From: a virus
Virus record (IMG/VR): IMGVR_UViG_3300022673_000005
Location: 1-23,585 of that record
Reading direction: 5' to 3' (one strand)
DNA length: 23,585 nt
The notes below the pieces were generated by a model. That model had not been told where the DNA came from. It saw only the letters and a program-made list of their open reading frames with translations, and ran no database searches. Shown here in pieces: positions 1 to 8,443 of the stretch. Positions within the stretch are counted from its first letter, which is position 1, and each line of letters starts with the position of its first letter. A program made the position numbers and the translations under genes.

Positions 1-1696
1 TAAACCACTGATTATAAATATTGTTATGCAAAATAAAAATTTCAAACGCATCGTTGGGAGCTGTTGCATCTGACGCAATAAAAATACCGTCGCCATAATT
101 TCTGCGTATATCACAATGAGTAATAGTGATTCCAGATGTCCCTGCATCTGCTGCTTTTGCGGGTGTTCGTATAAATATGCCGCCCCTTGCAAGAGAGGCG
201 CTGCCGTTATCCCTAATTGTGCATGCCTCAATTAAAACGTCATCGATAACACCTTCAGTCGTGCCGATAATACCGATGCCTTCGCCGCCGTTGTTGCGCA
301 TTATGCAATTTTTCAATGTTAATTCACGCGCTTCTAAAGTTTGAACGCCGTCTGGCTCGATATCAAAACCTGCTTCAGGAGATTGGCCGTTGCTACCGAT
401 AAATGCTGAATTCGTGATTTCTATATTGTCATACAAGATGGCAGAGCCGCCATTTCTTCTGGCATTAGAAACCGTTATGTTGTCACAGACAATATTTACT
501 GGCTCAGTGTTATCGGTTTCACCAATGCCGTTTTTATCGAAGTAAATACCATCGCCCCACGTATCTTTGATATAAACATCACGAATAACGCCAATATCTA
601 CATTTGTGACGTGTATGCCATGACCACCTTGACCGCTGCCAGATCGTATATCTCTATCACCAACAATTGTTCCGCCTGTCCACTTGATATTATTGATTCG
701 GTCTGCTGCTAACGACCCTTCATCAGCTTTACGTTTACCAAAATAAACAACATGATAAAGGCCGGTACTGGTAGACTCGGTTGACTCAAATCTCGCGCCT
801 GGAGCGCACTCGATTTCTGTGTCATCAACCGCAAAAAATATACCTGTAGTAGTAGATATGCCGCCAATCGAATAGGTTCCTGCGGGTGCATACCAGCTAC
901 CGCCTAACGCTAGACATGCGTTAATTTCAGAACTGGTCTCAGAGCCGCCTGCATTATCGACGCCACCAATCAATATTGATGTTTTTCGACCATCATCACG
1001 ATAATGGATACGTCCGACACCACCCATCCCTGTCGCCGGAAGCACTTTAACATTGTCAACAGTATCTGTGCTGCTTGCGTCGTAATAGTAGCCAGCGGCG
1101 CCGCCATCACCCGGCGTGGTATGCCCAAGCGTTGCTATGGCCTGGTTATCTACTAGGCCGGTTAAAGCTTGCATTACTGTAACATTACCAACGAATACGG
1201 CATCACTGCTTTGAACCGCGACAGTAGGTAATTCAGCATTTTGCAATACAAGCGACGATGACCATTGCAAAAATTTCAAAGAGGATGGTTCGGGAATAGT
1301 TACATCTGTAACGATTTCATCCGTAATGGAAGCTTTGTAACTTCTATCGATTTGCTCTTGAAGATCTTGCACAAGTAGCGTTAGCTTATCTAATGCGGCT
1401 TCGTGAGATGCGGCTGGGAATGTGCCGCCTGCGGGGTAATCTGTTGCTTGTGTTTGAGGGATATCGCGAACAATGACTATTTTTGTACCGTCTGCTGGGG
1501 CGCTAACAAAGGTTACTGTGCCGCCATCAACGTCACCCGCACCTGAAACAGAATAATTGGTCGTTTCAGTTTGTAGCGTATCATCTACATAAACTTTTAG
1601 GTCAGACGTAGCAAGGATAATATTGTCATAATCGAATTCATCTGTAGAACCATCACCATCAAACTCCCACCGGCTGGTTGTTGCTGAAATCGTCAT
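1..1696 (-). CDS. Tail fibre/tailspike, T7 gp17-like N-terminus plus beta-helix body (3' end outside window)
   Basis: Receptor-binding appendage of the virion. The frame is open from the ATG at 1696 to the left edge (565 codons), so the C-terminus is missing. Residues 1-125 look like the T7 gp17 N-terminal attachment domain: RWEFDGDG near residue 9, repeated short beta strands, then a helix (ASHEAALDKLTLLVQDLQEQID, in two halves around residues 96-117). Residues 185-235 carry the GDGGAAGYYY segment common at the start of phage spike bodies. From about residue 285 the protein is Gly/Asn/Asp-rich with repeated short strands (for example GIHVTNVDIG, DIEPDG, RNNGGEGIGI), which fits a pectate-lyase-type right-handed beta-helix, often a capsule or LPS depolymerase. 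It starts 7 bases after the preceding stop and is the last virion gene seen. The enzymatic activity is inferred; no catalytic site could be assigned. Confidence 0.88.
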   Translation of the reverse strand, partial: MTISATTSRWEFDGDGSTDEFDYDNIILATSDLKVYVDDTLQTETTNYSVSGAGDVDGGTVTFVSAPADGTKIVIVRDIPQTQATDYPAGGTFPAASHEAALDKLTLLVQDLQEQIDRSYKASITDEIVTDVTIPEPSSLKFLQWSSSLVLQNAELPTVAVQSSDAVFVGNVTVMQALTGLVDNQAIATLGHTTPGDGGAAGYYYDASSTDTVDNVKVLPATGMGGVGRIHYRDDGRKTSILIGGVDNAGGSETSSEINACLALGGSWYAPAGTYSIGGISTTTGIFFAVDDTEIECAPGARFESTESTSTGLYHVVYFGKRKADEGSLAADRINNIKWTGGTIVGDRDIRSGSGQGGHGIHVTNVDIGVIRDVYIKDTWGDGIYFDKNGIGETDNTEPVNIVCDNITVSNARRNGGSAILYDNIEITNSAFIGSNGQSPEAGFDIEPDGVQTLEARELTLKNCIMRNNGGEGIGIIGTTEGVIDDVLIEACTIRDNGSASLARGGIFIRTPAKAADAGTSGITITHCDIRRNYGDGIFIASDATAPNDAFEIFILHNNIYNQWF

Positions 1697-1702
1697 TGTT
1701 TG

Positions 1703-4252
1703 TTACCTCACTACCTCTGAAGGGCTAACTAGAAAAGTTTGAGCATTATCTCGCTCTACACGTCGCTCCATGCGTCGTAAATAACCCGGATTCATGGCTT
1801 CCTGAAGATGATAGATGAATAAGTAATCTAATGCCATTCGGGTATAGAACAGGTTGATAAATGGTGTGTTATCTATTCCAAAACGCATAGCGGCTGACAA
1901 GAAGTCTGCATCCTCATCACCCAGTAAACCTTGCCTTGCGCGGTGGAATAATCCGAGCAAATCTTCAGCACTACCAAGGACTGGACCTGCCGTAGTTTGA
2001 ATGGCACCACCACCAAAACGATTGGCTTCCCCAAACAAGAAGTCACCATAAATACCTAATGCGCCCCCCTGTAACATGGCTGCCACCCATGTGGATTTTG
2101 CCGAAGGATCTCGCGGTGTACGACCTTTGAGCATATCTTTAGCAGACATGGCCAAATAACCAAACGCTGTAGTCCAAGCTATTAATGCCGCAAAGCCTCG
2201 TTTTTCACCGTTACCGTGGCGCAATGCTTGGATTAATTCTTTCATAGGTGCCAATGTTGTACCGTATTCCGTTGGGATATACCCACGACCATAAAGCTCA
2301 CGCCCCATTGATTTTTGAATAACGGCCATAGGAAACGCTTTAAATTGACCAATAAACCGCATTATCTCGCCGGTTTTTGTGCCTGGTAGCGTATTTTGGC
2401 GCATGATTGATCGTGTACGGGCATCTGGCTCAATAACCGCATAAGACGCCCTATCAGTAATAAAAGCCCGTAGCGCACCTGTTAGCTCGGTTTTAAACTC
2501 ATTGATAGCTGCCTGATTTTGTACCCGTAACAAGGGTTTGATTACATCATCAGGGATACCATCGATACCTTCAGCCACCATAAACGCTTTGCCATCTTCT
2601 GCACTTTTAACACTGTACTCTCGCAACAAATCCCATTTAGTTTTATCGATACCGTAAAGTGACATCACCCGTGACAAATCACCCAAGTCATCAAAACTTT
2701 TAGCAGCGTTACGGCCTAGATTTTGACTTATCATTAATGCCGCCGATGAGCGCATACTCTCTGTCCACCAGTTGAGTAGATTAGCCTTGAAAAACCAAAA
2801 CTGCGCCCTGGACATTTTTCCGCCTAACTGATCATCGGCACTAAATCTATTAATAATCGCACCGCGCATAGATTCAAAATAAATACCAAGGTCCGCCAGC
2901 ATCTCACGCTGTTCTATTTTTTTACGGCCTTTCACTAAACCATCTAATAACCCACCCATCGAACCTAAGAAGCTTTGCCCTTGGTATGTCATTTCGCTGG
3001 CTGCTATTGGTAAATCAGAGATAGCTGAAACGGTAGCCCCGCCGAGCTTTGTCATGTTAGTCCATGCGCGACTATATGCAGCCCATTTTGCCAGTGTTTG
3101 ATCTACAGGAACGTTCATACTTCCATCTACTGCGCGGTATCGCCGCCATAGCTTGCCTTCTTTATGCGTATGTTCCGCAAACTTTCGACGTTTATTAGGA
3201 TCATCCTTGATCAGATTCATGGACATATCCATGATTTGTTCCAAATTAGCCTCAGCATTAGGGCCGAGTTTTCGCATTAGCGCGGTTCTATGTGCGAGCA
3301 ACTCTATGCTGCCAAAAACCGCCTCACGCACATTGTTTGCACCATACTTTTGATTGTAAGCAAACCATGATTCGGCATCCTTAAAATGCAAAGTCCTTTC
3401 TGCGCTAATACTTTTAGCAAGGTTTCGCGGTCCTTTAAACCCGTTAGGTTTTTGCTCGCCTGGTTCGATATGTTTTAAGTGCACACCAGAATCTAACGCG
3501 GTATAGGCCGATGTTAAAAACTCATCAGGATTAGCACCTTTAAACGTTGCAGGATCAAGCCACTGCAACATATCAGCCTTCCATTCTTCATCACCGTGGG
3601 CGCGTATCTTATAAGGGTCGTGACTTTGTTTTACCATGTAATCATCACGCTTACCGATAGCTGCACCTGCTCGATTAGCGTCAATACGGGATATTTCTTG
3701 GTATTTACGGAAAACCTTAGCAGCTTCAACAGCGTTAGCATCAAGCCCTTTAAAATCAGGCTCTTCTTTATTGAGTTCAAACATAGCTTTGGCTATATCT
3801 AAATCAACAGCTTCGCTATCAACAATGTTAAGCAAGTCGCCTTTTTCCAATTCGTTAAGCATGCCGCCAAGATAACTTTGTGATAGTTGTTTTTGCTCAG
3901 CATCAACAGAATAGCGAGATCCAACCCTTGAAACGTTTGTACCCACCAAAAAAGATTCAATACCTAAGCTTGGGTTATCAGACCAATTCTCTTTAATGTA
4001 ATTCCAGGCTTGCATGCGACGACGAAAGTTTAAATACGTATGACGTTTTTTCAAAAGCGCTGCCTGCTCCATGGACTTTTGTAAAGCATCGGCTGCTTCC
4101 ATGGCGGCGGCTTCATCAGAAAGCAAATCATTCTCTGTGCGAATTTCACGAAGCTTTTCTTGATACGTTTCGATTAGATCAACTAATTCGTCTTCGCTCA
4201 GTTCGTTATTTGTAGCTTTATTTATTGCGTCAATGCAATCATTGGCGGCCAT
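1703..4252 (-). CDS. Internal virion (ejection) protein, resembling the C-terminal part of T7 gp16-type proteins
   Basis: An 849-aa protein, probably part of the internal core that is ejected to form a channel across the host envelope. The N-terminal 80 residues are charged and helical, with coiled-coil character. A motif RFIGQFKAFPMAVI at about residues 630-645 is typical of the large internal protein of T7-like and related podophages. Hydrophobic stretches follow near residue 690 (IAWTTAFGYLAMSA) and around 715-755 (Gly/Ala-rich). The ATG at 4252 is preceded by GGAAGG, which overlaps the last codons of the upstream gene; only 3 bases separate that stop from this ATG, so translation is probably coupled. 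Together with the 569-aa product upstream the total is 1418 residues, close to T7 gp16 (1318), suggesting a split large internal protein. No lysozyme or transglycosylase signature was seen. Confidence 0.8.
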   Translation of the reverse strand: MAANDCIDAINKATNNELSEDELVDLIETYQEKLREIRTENDLLSDEAAAMEAADALQKSMEQAALLKKRHTYLNFRRRMQAWNYIKENWSDNPSLGIESFLVGTNVSRVGSRYSVDAEQKQLSQSYLGGMLNELEKGDLLNIVDSEAVDLDIAKAMFELNKEEPDFKGLDANAVEAAKVFRKYQEISRIDANRAGAAIGKRDDYMVKQSHDPYKIRAHGDEEWKADMLQWLDPATFKGANPDEFLTSAYTALDSGVHLKHIEPGEQKPNGFKGPRNLAKSISAERTLHFKDAESWFAYNQKYGANNVREAVFGSIELLAHRTALMRKLGPNAEANLEQIMDMSMNLIKDDPNKRRKFAEHTHKEGKLWRRYRAVDGSMNVPVDQTLAKWAAYSRAWTNMTKLGGATVSAISDLPIAASEMTYQGQSFLGSMGGLLDGLVKGRKKIEQREMLADLGIYFESMRGAIINRFSADDQLGGKMSRAQFWFFKANLLNWWTESMRSSAALMISQNLGRNAAKSFDDLGDLSRVMSLYGIDKTKWDLLREYSVKSAEDGKAFMVAEGIDGIPDDVIKPLLRVQNQAAINEFKTELTGALRAFITDRASYAVIEPDARTRSIMRQNTLPGTKTGEIMRFIGQFKAFPMAVIQKSMGRELYGRGYIPTEYGTTLAPMKELIQALRHGNGEKRGFAALIAWTTAFGYLAMSAKDMLKGRTPRDPSAKSTWVAAMLQGGALGIYGDFLFGEANRFGGGAIQTTAGPVLGSAEDLLGLFHRARQGLLGDEDADFLSAAMRFGIDNTPFINLFYTRMALDYLFIYHLQEAMNPGYLRRMERRVERDNAQTFLVSPSEVVR

Positions 4253-4255
4253 TAT

Positions 4256-5965
4256 TTACCTTCCTAAACTACATAAAGCAACGGCATTGTAAGCTTTGCT
4301 ATATGTCTCTGTTGACTTCTCAATATCAGCTAATTCTTTCAAGTCATCCGCAATCGATTTCTCATCTAATCCATATTCATCCATTACTTGTTTTGCGATT
4401 TCTTCTTCATCTGCTGCTGATTTTCGCATTTCCACCAGATCATCGCCTACACCTTTTAAACGCTGGCTCAACTCAATGGATAATGCTTCGCGGCCATCTT
4501 GCACAGGTTTGTTTTGAACGCGAGACAATTCATCTGAGTTTTTAGGTGGGCTATAAATATCTTCGACATTAATTTCTTTGCCGTTGCTTGATTGGGCTAA
4601 CGCTGTTTTTAGTGCTTTAACTTGCGTTCCAAAGTCTGCGTTATTAACACGCTGAGAAGCTGATAACCTAATCTGTGATGATAGCGGTTTTTCTTGAAAG
4701 CCTTTTAACTTATCTCGCATTCTAAGCTTAACGCGCTCTTGCATCGTATCAGGAACAATACCTTTCTCTAGTAAGGCTTTATCTTGTCGCCGCATTTCTT
4801 GTGAACGATTTAATTCTATACGACTTTGGTTTTCAGCTTTTAACTTGTTAAGTTGCTCGCGCTCTTTTGCTATTGCCTGTCTTGCTAATTGCTCAGATTT
4901 TTTGCGTGAGTTACCTTCTGCCTGAAATTCCCTGGCGACTGTTTGAAAATGCTCTTTGGTATCCAATACCTCTAAACGTCGATCAGCTAAACGGTTTTCT
5001 TTTTTAATCTCACGAACAGGAAAACGTTCGCCATTTGCTTCAATGTCATCAGCTAGCCTAGCTATCTCTTCATCGATAAAATCACGTTGAGCACGTTCAC
5101 GAATAGCGAACTCATTTTCTTGTAACTGCCTGCGCATAGTGGCTGCAATATCAGGCTGTTCATCAATAAATCCCGGTGAAGTTATTTCTTGTTGCGCTGG
5201 TGCTTCTGGGGCTTCTGGTGTTAATGATTTTTCCACCTCATCAACTAACCGCTGTTTACGGATATCGCCAATTAACCCGCCAACACTATGCATGCCACCA
5301 CCAAGCACACCACCAAACACGACATTCAATAAACTGTCTGTCATATCGTAATCTGCTTGGTCGTAATCTGACGCTGTTAGTATTAAGGGTTCTAATGCGG
5401 CTGCACCAACAGCACCCTCTAGAGCGCCAACACTTGCACGTACACCAACACGACCAATCATAGATGACGCACCAGCAACTAGCGCGGTATACCTGGCCTC
5501 ACCAACAATAGGAATAAAACCAGACGCAAGGTTTAAAGGATCTAATGCAGAAGCCGCTAAACCAGAACCTAAAACAAAAGGTATCGCTGATTTCGGTGCC
5601 GACTGAAGAATAAGATTGCGCTCTTTCTCTTCGCGCTTACGGCCAATAATGATGTTTAGCGTTTCTTCACGCATACCTTGTTCTGGCACATCAATATCTA
5701 AACCTGACTCATTAACGCGGTTATCAGCTTCTTGTTTCGTTAGTTGTGGTGATTGTGGTTCGCGACGATAAGATGGCAATCCTTTTTGCCCAAAAACAAA
5801 CTCACCTTGTTCTGATTCATCAATTGTTCTGATTCGATTTAATGCGCTAGTGGGGTTTTCAAACAATGCTTGCTCAAACGCAGCACCCATCGCAGAAGGT
5901 ATCGATGAATCAATATCTAACGGGCTTACTTGGCGGCCTTTAACTACATCGGTAAATAGTGTCAT
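4256..5965 (-). CDS. Internal virion protein, probable N-terminal counterpart of a split gp16-like ejection protein
   Basis: A 569-aa protein. Residues 125-235 hold long Ala/Gly/Leu/Val-rich hydrophobic stretches (SAIPFVLGSGLAASALDPLN, then LVAGASSMIG and LLNVVFGGVLGGG) that could insert in a membrane. Residues 240-560 are strongly charged (Glu/Lys/Arg/Gln) and likely coiled coil. This layout suits an ejected core protein. The start ATG overlaps the stop of the upstream gene by one base (TAATG), a translational-coupling junction. The protein ends in AYNAVALCSLGR, and the next gene begins almost at once, with a fresh Shine-Dalgarno sequence inside this gene's last codons. T7 gp16 carries an N-terminal lytic transglycosylase domain; I see no such domain here. 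Function rests mainly on position and composition. Confidence 0.72.
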   Translation of the reverse strand: MTLFTDVVKGRQVSPLDIDSSIPSAMGAAFEQALFENPTSALNRIRTIDESEQGEFVFGQKGLPSYRREPQSPQLTKQEADNRVNESGLDIDVPEQGMREETLNIIIGRKREEKERNLILQSAPKSAIPFVLGSGLAASALDPLNLASGFIPIVGEARYTALVAGASSMIGRVGVRASVGALEGAVGAAALEPLILTASDYDQADYDMTDSLLNVVFGGVLGGGMHSVGGLIGDIRKQRLVDEVEKSLTPEAPEAPAQQEITSPGFIDEQPDIAATMRRQLQENEFAIRERAQRDFIDEEIARLADDIEANGERFPVREIKKENRLADRRLEVLDTKEHFQTVAREFQAEGNSRKKSEQLARQAIAKEREQLNKLKAENQSRIELNRSQEMRRQDKALLEKGIVPDTMQERVKLRMRDKLKGFQEKPLSSQIRLSASQRVNNADFGTQVKALKTALAQSSNGKEINVEDIYSPPKNSDELSRVQNKPVQDGREALSIELSQRLKGVGDDLVEMRKSAADEEEIAKQVMDEYGLDEKSIADDLKELADIEKSTETYSKAYNAVALCSLGR

Positions 5966-8031
5966 TATTTTATATTTGTAAACCTTTCAGGTTTTATTTT
6001 ATCCTCGCGAATACTTGATAGTGTGTCGAAATCCACTTCGATACGTTCACCATTAGCGCCCGGTATTAATTGCCCATCACGGTATAAAACTAGCCCGGTC
6101 TCATCCTCATTAGTCACCCAATAAACCTGATTCCTTAGTTGCTTAACACGATCTTGAAACAGGTTTTTAATAAATGATTTTGAGGTGCCTTTCAGTTCTG
6201 GATCATCCATATTAAAACCAAAGTCATCAGCGTCAAGCTTTCGAATGGCTTCAGAAGCGCCTCTTCTCACTGCATCAGTATCTATTTCAATACCGTTAAC
6301 AACTTTTGGAATCCTGTAAGTTTGAACGATATCATATTGATCATCGACGATTGCGGTATAGGCTTTCTCGCTGGCATCACTCACTGACATTCCTTGCGAG
6401 TGATATGCATAAGCTAGACGCTTTGCTTCATCGTTTAAGATAGCAAACGTTTTTCGACCGGCTGCACCGTTCTGTGCAAGTGTTCTTTGCATGTCAACAA
6501 ATTTACTATCTATGGATTTGTTGATATCGCTTGAGGAAGTATTTGGAATACCGGATTTCAAATCTTCCGTTTTAATGTTGGCAATGCTGCCAATCATAGT
6601 TTTAGCGGCATCGTCACTGATAGCGCCTATCACTAATGCCCCTGAAGGAAGATCATCAGATAGTTGACGGTAAACAGTAGGCCAATGCTTACCCCATTCA
6701 TTGGCAAGCCCTGTCATCATGTCATTAGCATTCTGGCCGTCATCTTTTGTTGTGAACGATAAAGCAATTTTTTGAGCTTGTGCTTTAGGAATTATTTGCG
6801 GTACTGGTACGCCTAACCTTTCTTGTTCTGCAATCATGAGTTTAGCGTATTCATCAGTTGTGAAATTGCCGTCGATTGTTTCCTTATAAAGATCAGCATA
6901 TTCATTGTTATGCTTCATGATGAACCCGGCTGGATCATCTTGTTTTTGTTTTTCAAGATTCGTCGCAGACTTAACAAGGAATTCATAACGCTCAGCATCA
7001 ACAGCAAACCCTTTTGTAGCAGTACCGTCTTTTCTTGGTTTTAATTCTGCTAAAGTGGTCTTCATTTCTTGTGCAGATTGATTCGGCATATTGCTAATAA
7101 TAGGTGATATTTCTTGGTATTTTTTAAAGTCAGCATACCGCTGTTCACCATCATTAGGATAAGCAATCATGAACTCGGCTTTTGATGGTGGATTATCATA
7201 ATCAAGCCCGTGCATGTAGGCTGTTGTTGCATCCTTTACGCGGTAGTTGACATCTGCCTTTACTCTAGCATCAACGCGCTCTAACTCGGTTTTAGCTTGA
7301 TTGATTAGCTTGATACGTGCCGGTGTATCGATATTCTTAGCAACGCTTTTTTCATCGCGTAATATTGTTAGTGCTTGTGCTGGATCTGATTCAATCAACC
7401 CCATCATGGCACGACTTGCGATAGCATGCCGAGAATCCCTTTTTTTCTCAGTTGCATCACTGAACAGCTCACCACTTGATTTGATGGTCTCATCTGACCT
7501 ATTTAGAAAATCATCAATAAGCTCGGGATTATTGTAAGCACTAAAGGCCATACCATCTAACGAATCATTAATCGTATTGGTTGCTTTCTCGATACGGCGA
7601 TTATTCTCATACGCAGACGCTTTTGTAATCATGTTCCCGCGTAACGTTGAAAGCTCTACATCAATGCGCTGCAAAGCTTCTGCTGAAGGTCTGTAACCTT
7701 GCTCTTTTATACCTTCAACTAACCGTTGCTGTGTGGACTCGTAAGCACCAGAAAGCTTTTCAATAAACGTGTTATCTGCTTCATCAACTAAAGATTTATT
7801 AGTTTCAAAATCATCATTAAAAGCTTTATCTGCATTAGATCTGATATAGGCAAGACTAGCGGTATCCTCGGCGCGCTGGCGGCGTTCATACATGACATTC
7901 GAAAGACGTTGAACGCTATTAGTTAGATTGCTGAGTGCGTTATATTCTTGTCCAGCATTAGGCGCTGAAGTAGGAACCGCTTGCCCTGAAACCAGAGAAA
8001 TATCACTTGGCCCAGGTATTTTAATCGCCAT
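5965..8031 (-). CDS. Internal virion (core) protein, T7 gp15-like by position and size
   Basis: A 688-aa protein (T7 gp15 is 747 aa), largely helical, charged and without clear membrane segments or enzymatic motifs; recurrent helices rich in Asp, Lys, Ala and Glu. It lies between a small gp14-like protein and the two-part gp16-like proteins, the order of T7 genes 14-15-16, so a structural role in the ejectosome is inferred. I place the start at the ATG at 8031 (MAIKIPGP) because AGAGGTG lies 6 bases upstream of it. A GTG three codons earlier would have no such spacing. The gene overlaps the upstream gene by 11 bases and ends at the TAATG junction with the next gene, so the whole internal-protein block is translationally coupled. 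Confidence 0.75.
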   Translation of the reverse strand: MAIKIPGPSDISLVSGQAVPTSAPNAGQEYNALSNLTNSVQRLSNVMYERRQRAEDTASLAYIRSNADKAFNDDFETNKSLVDEADNTFIEKLSGAYESTQQRLVEGIKEQGYRPSAEALQRIDVELSTLRGNMITKASAYENNRRIEKATNTINDSLDGMAFSAYNNPELIDDFLNRSDETIKSSGELFSDATEKKRDSRHAIASRAMMGLIESDPAQALTILRDEKSVAKNIDTPARIKLINQAKTELERVDARVKADVNYRVKDATTAYMHGLDYDNPPSKAEFMIAYPNDGEQRYADFKKYQEISPIISNMPNQSAQEMKTTLAELKPRKDGTATKGFAVDAERYEFLVKSATNLEKQKQDDPAGFIMKHNNEYADLYKETIDGNFTTDEYAKLMIAEQERLGVPVPQIIPKAQAQKIALSFTTKDDGQNANDMMTGLANEWGKHWPTVYRQLSDDLPSGALVIGAISDDAAKTMIGSIANIKTEDLKSGIPNTSSSDINKSIDSKFVDMQRTLAQNGAAGRKTFAILNDEAKRLAYAYHSQGMSVSDASEKAYTAIVDDQYDIVQTYRIPKVVNGIEIDTDAVRRGASEAIRKLDADDFGFNMDDPELKGTSKSFIKNLFQDRVKQLRNQVYWVTNEDETGLVLYRDGQLIPGANGERIEVDFDTLSSIREDKIKPERFTNIK

Positions 8032-8443
8032 CAAACACACCTCTGTCTGCTAATATTGATGCGCCTTGGAACGCCGAGCCTACCGCATTAAGTACGCCAG
8101 CTTTCGCGGCAACCTGCCCACCTTTACGCAATGCTGCGGCTCTTGCTTTCCCTTGTCTATCTATCTCGGCCATTTGTGTTGCGGCCTCTCTAACCGTGGC
8201 TTCATCAACCAATAACGCGCTACCAGTATTCATCACTATGCCAGATACAGCACGCCTAGCCCTTGCTGTCCCCAATAGGGCGCTGGTTTTCTTTTCATAG
8301 TTACGCTTATTGATCGCCGTTGCCAGTATCTCAGCATCTGCTGATTCGTTATAAGCTTCTTTTTGTTCTTGCCCTTGCTTAATACCACTAAAGATATCTA
8401 AGCCAGTTTTGGCCATAACTAATAATGTAAATGGGTCAGCCAT
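8021..8443 (-). CDS. Small internal virion protein, T7 gp14-like
   Basis: A 140-aa Ala-rich protein. Residues 3-20 are moderately hydrophobic (PFTLLVMAKTGLDIFSG). The middle (residues 55-105) has the pattern LLGTARARRAVSGIVMNTGS followed by a charged helix, which I recognise as common in podophage internal proteins placed just after the tail nozzle gene. The C-terminus (VLNAVGSAFQGASILADRGV) is small and hydrophobic. It is shorter than T7 gp14 (196 aa). The ATG overlaps the stop of the nozzle gene by one base (TAATG). The role in DNA ejection is inferred from context and general resemblance. Confidence 0.72.
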   Translation of the reverse strand: MADPFTLLVMAKTGLDIFSGIKQGQEQKEAYNESADAEILATAINKRNYEKKTSALLGTARARRAVSGIVMNTGSALLVDEATVREAATQMAEIDRQGKARAAALRKGGQVAAKAGVLNAVGSAFQGASILADRGVFDGD

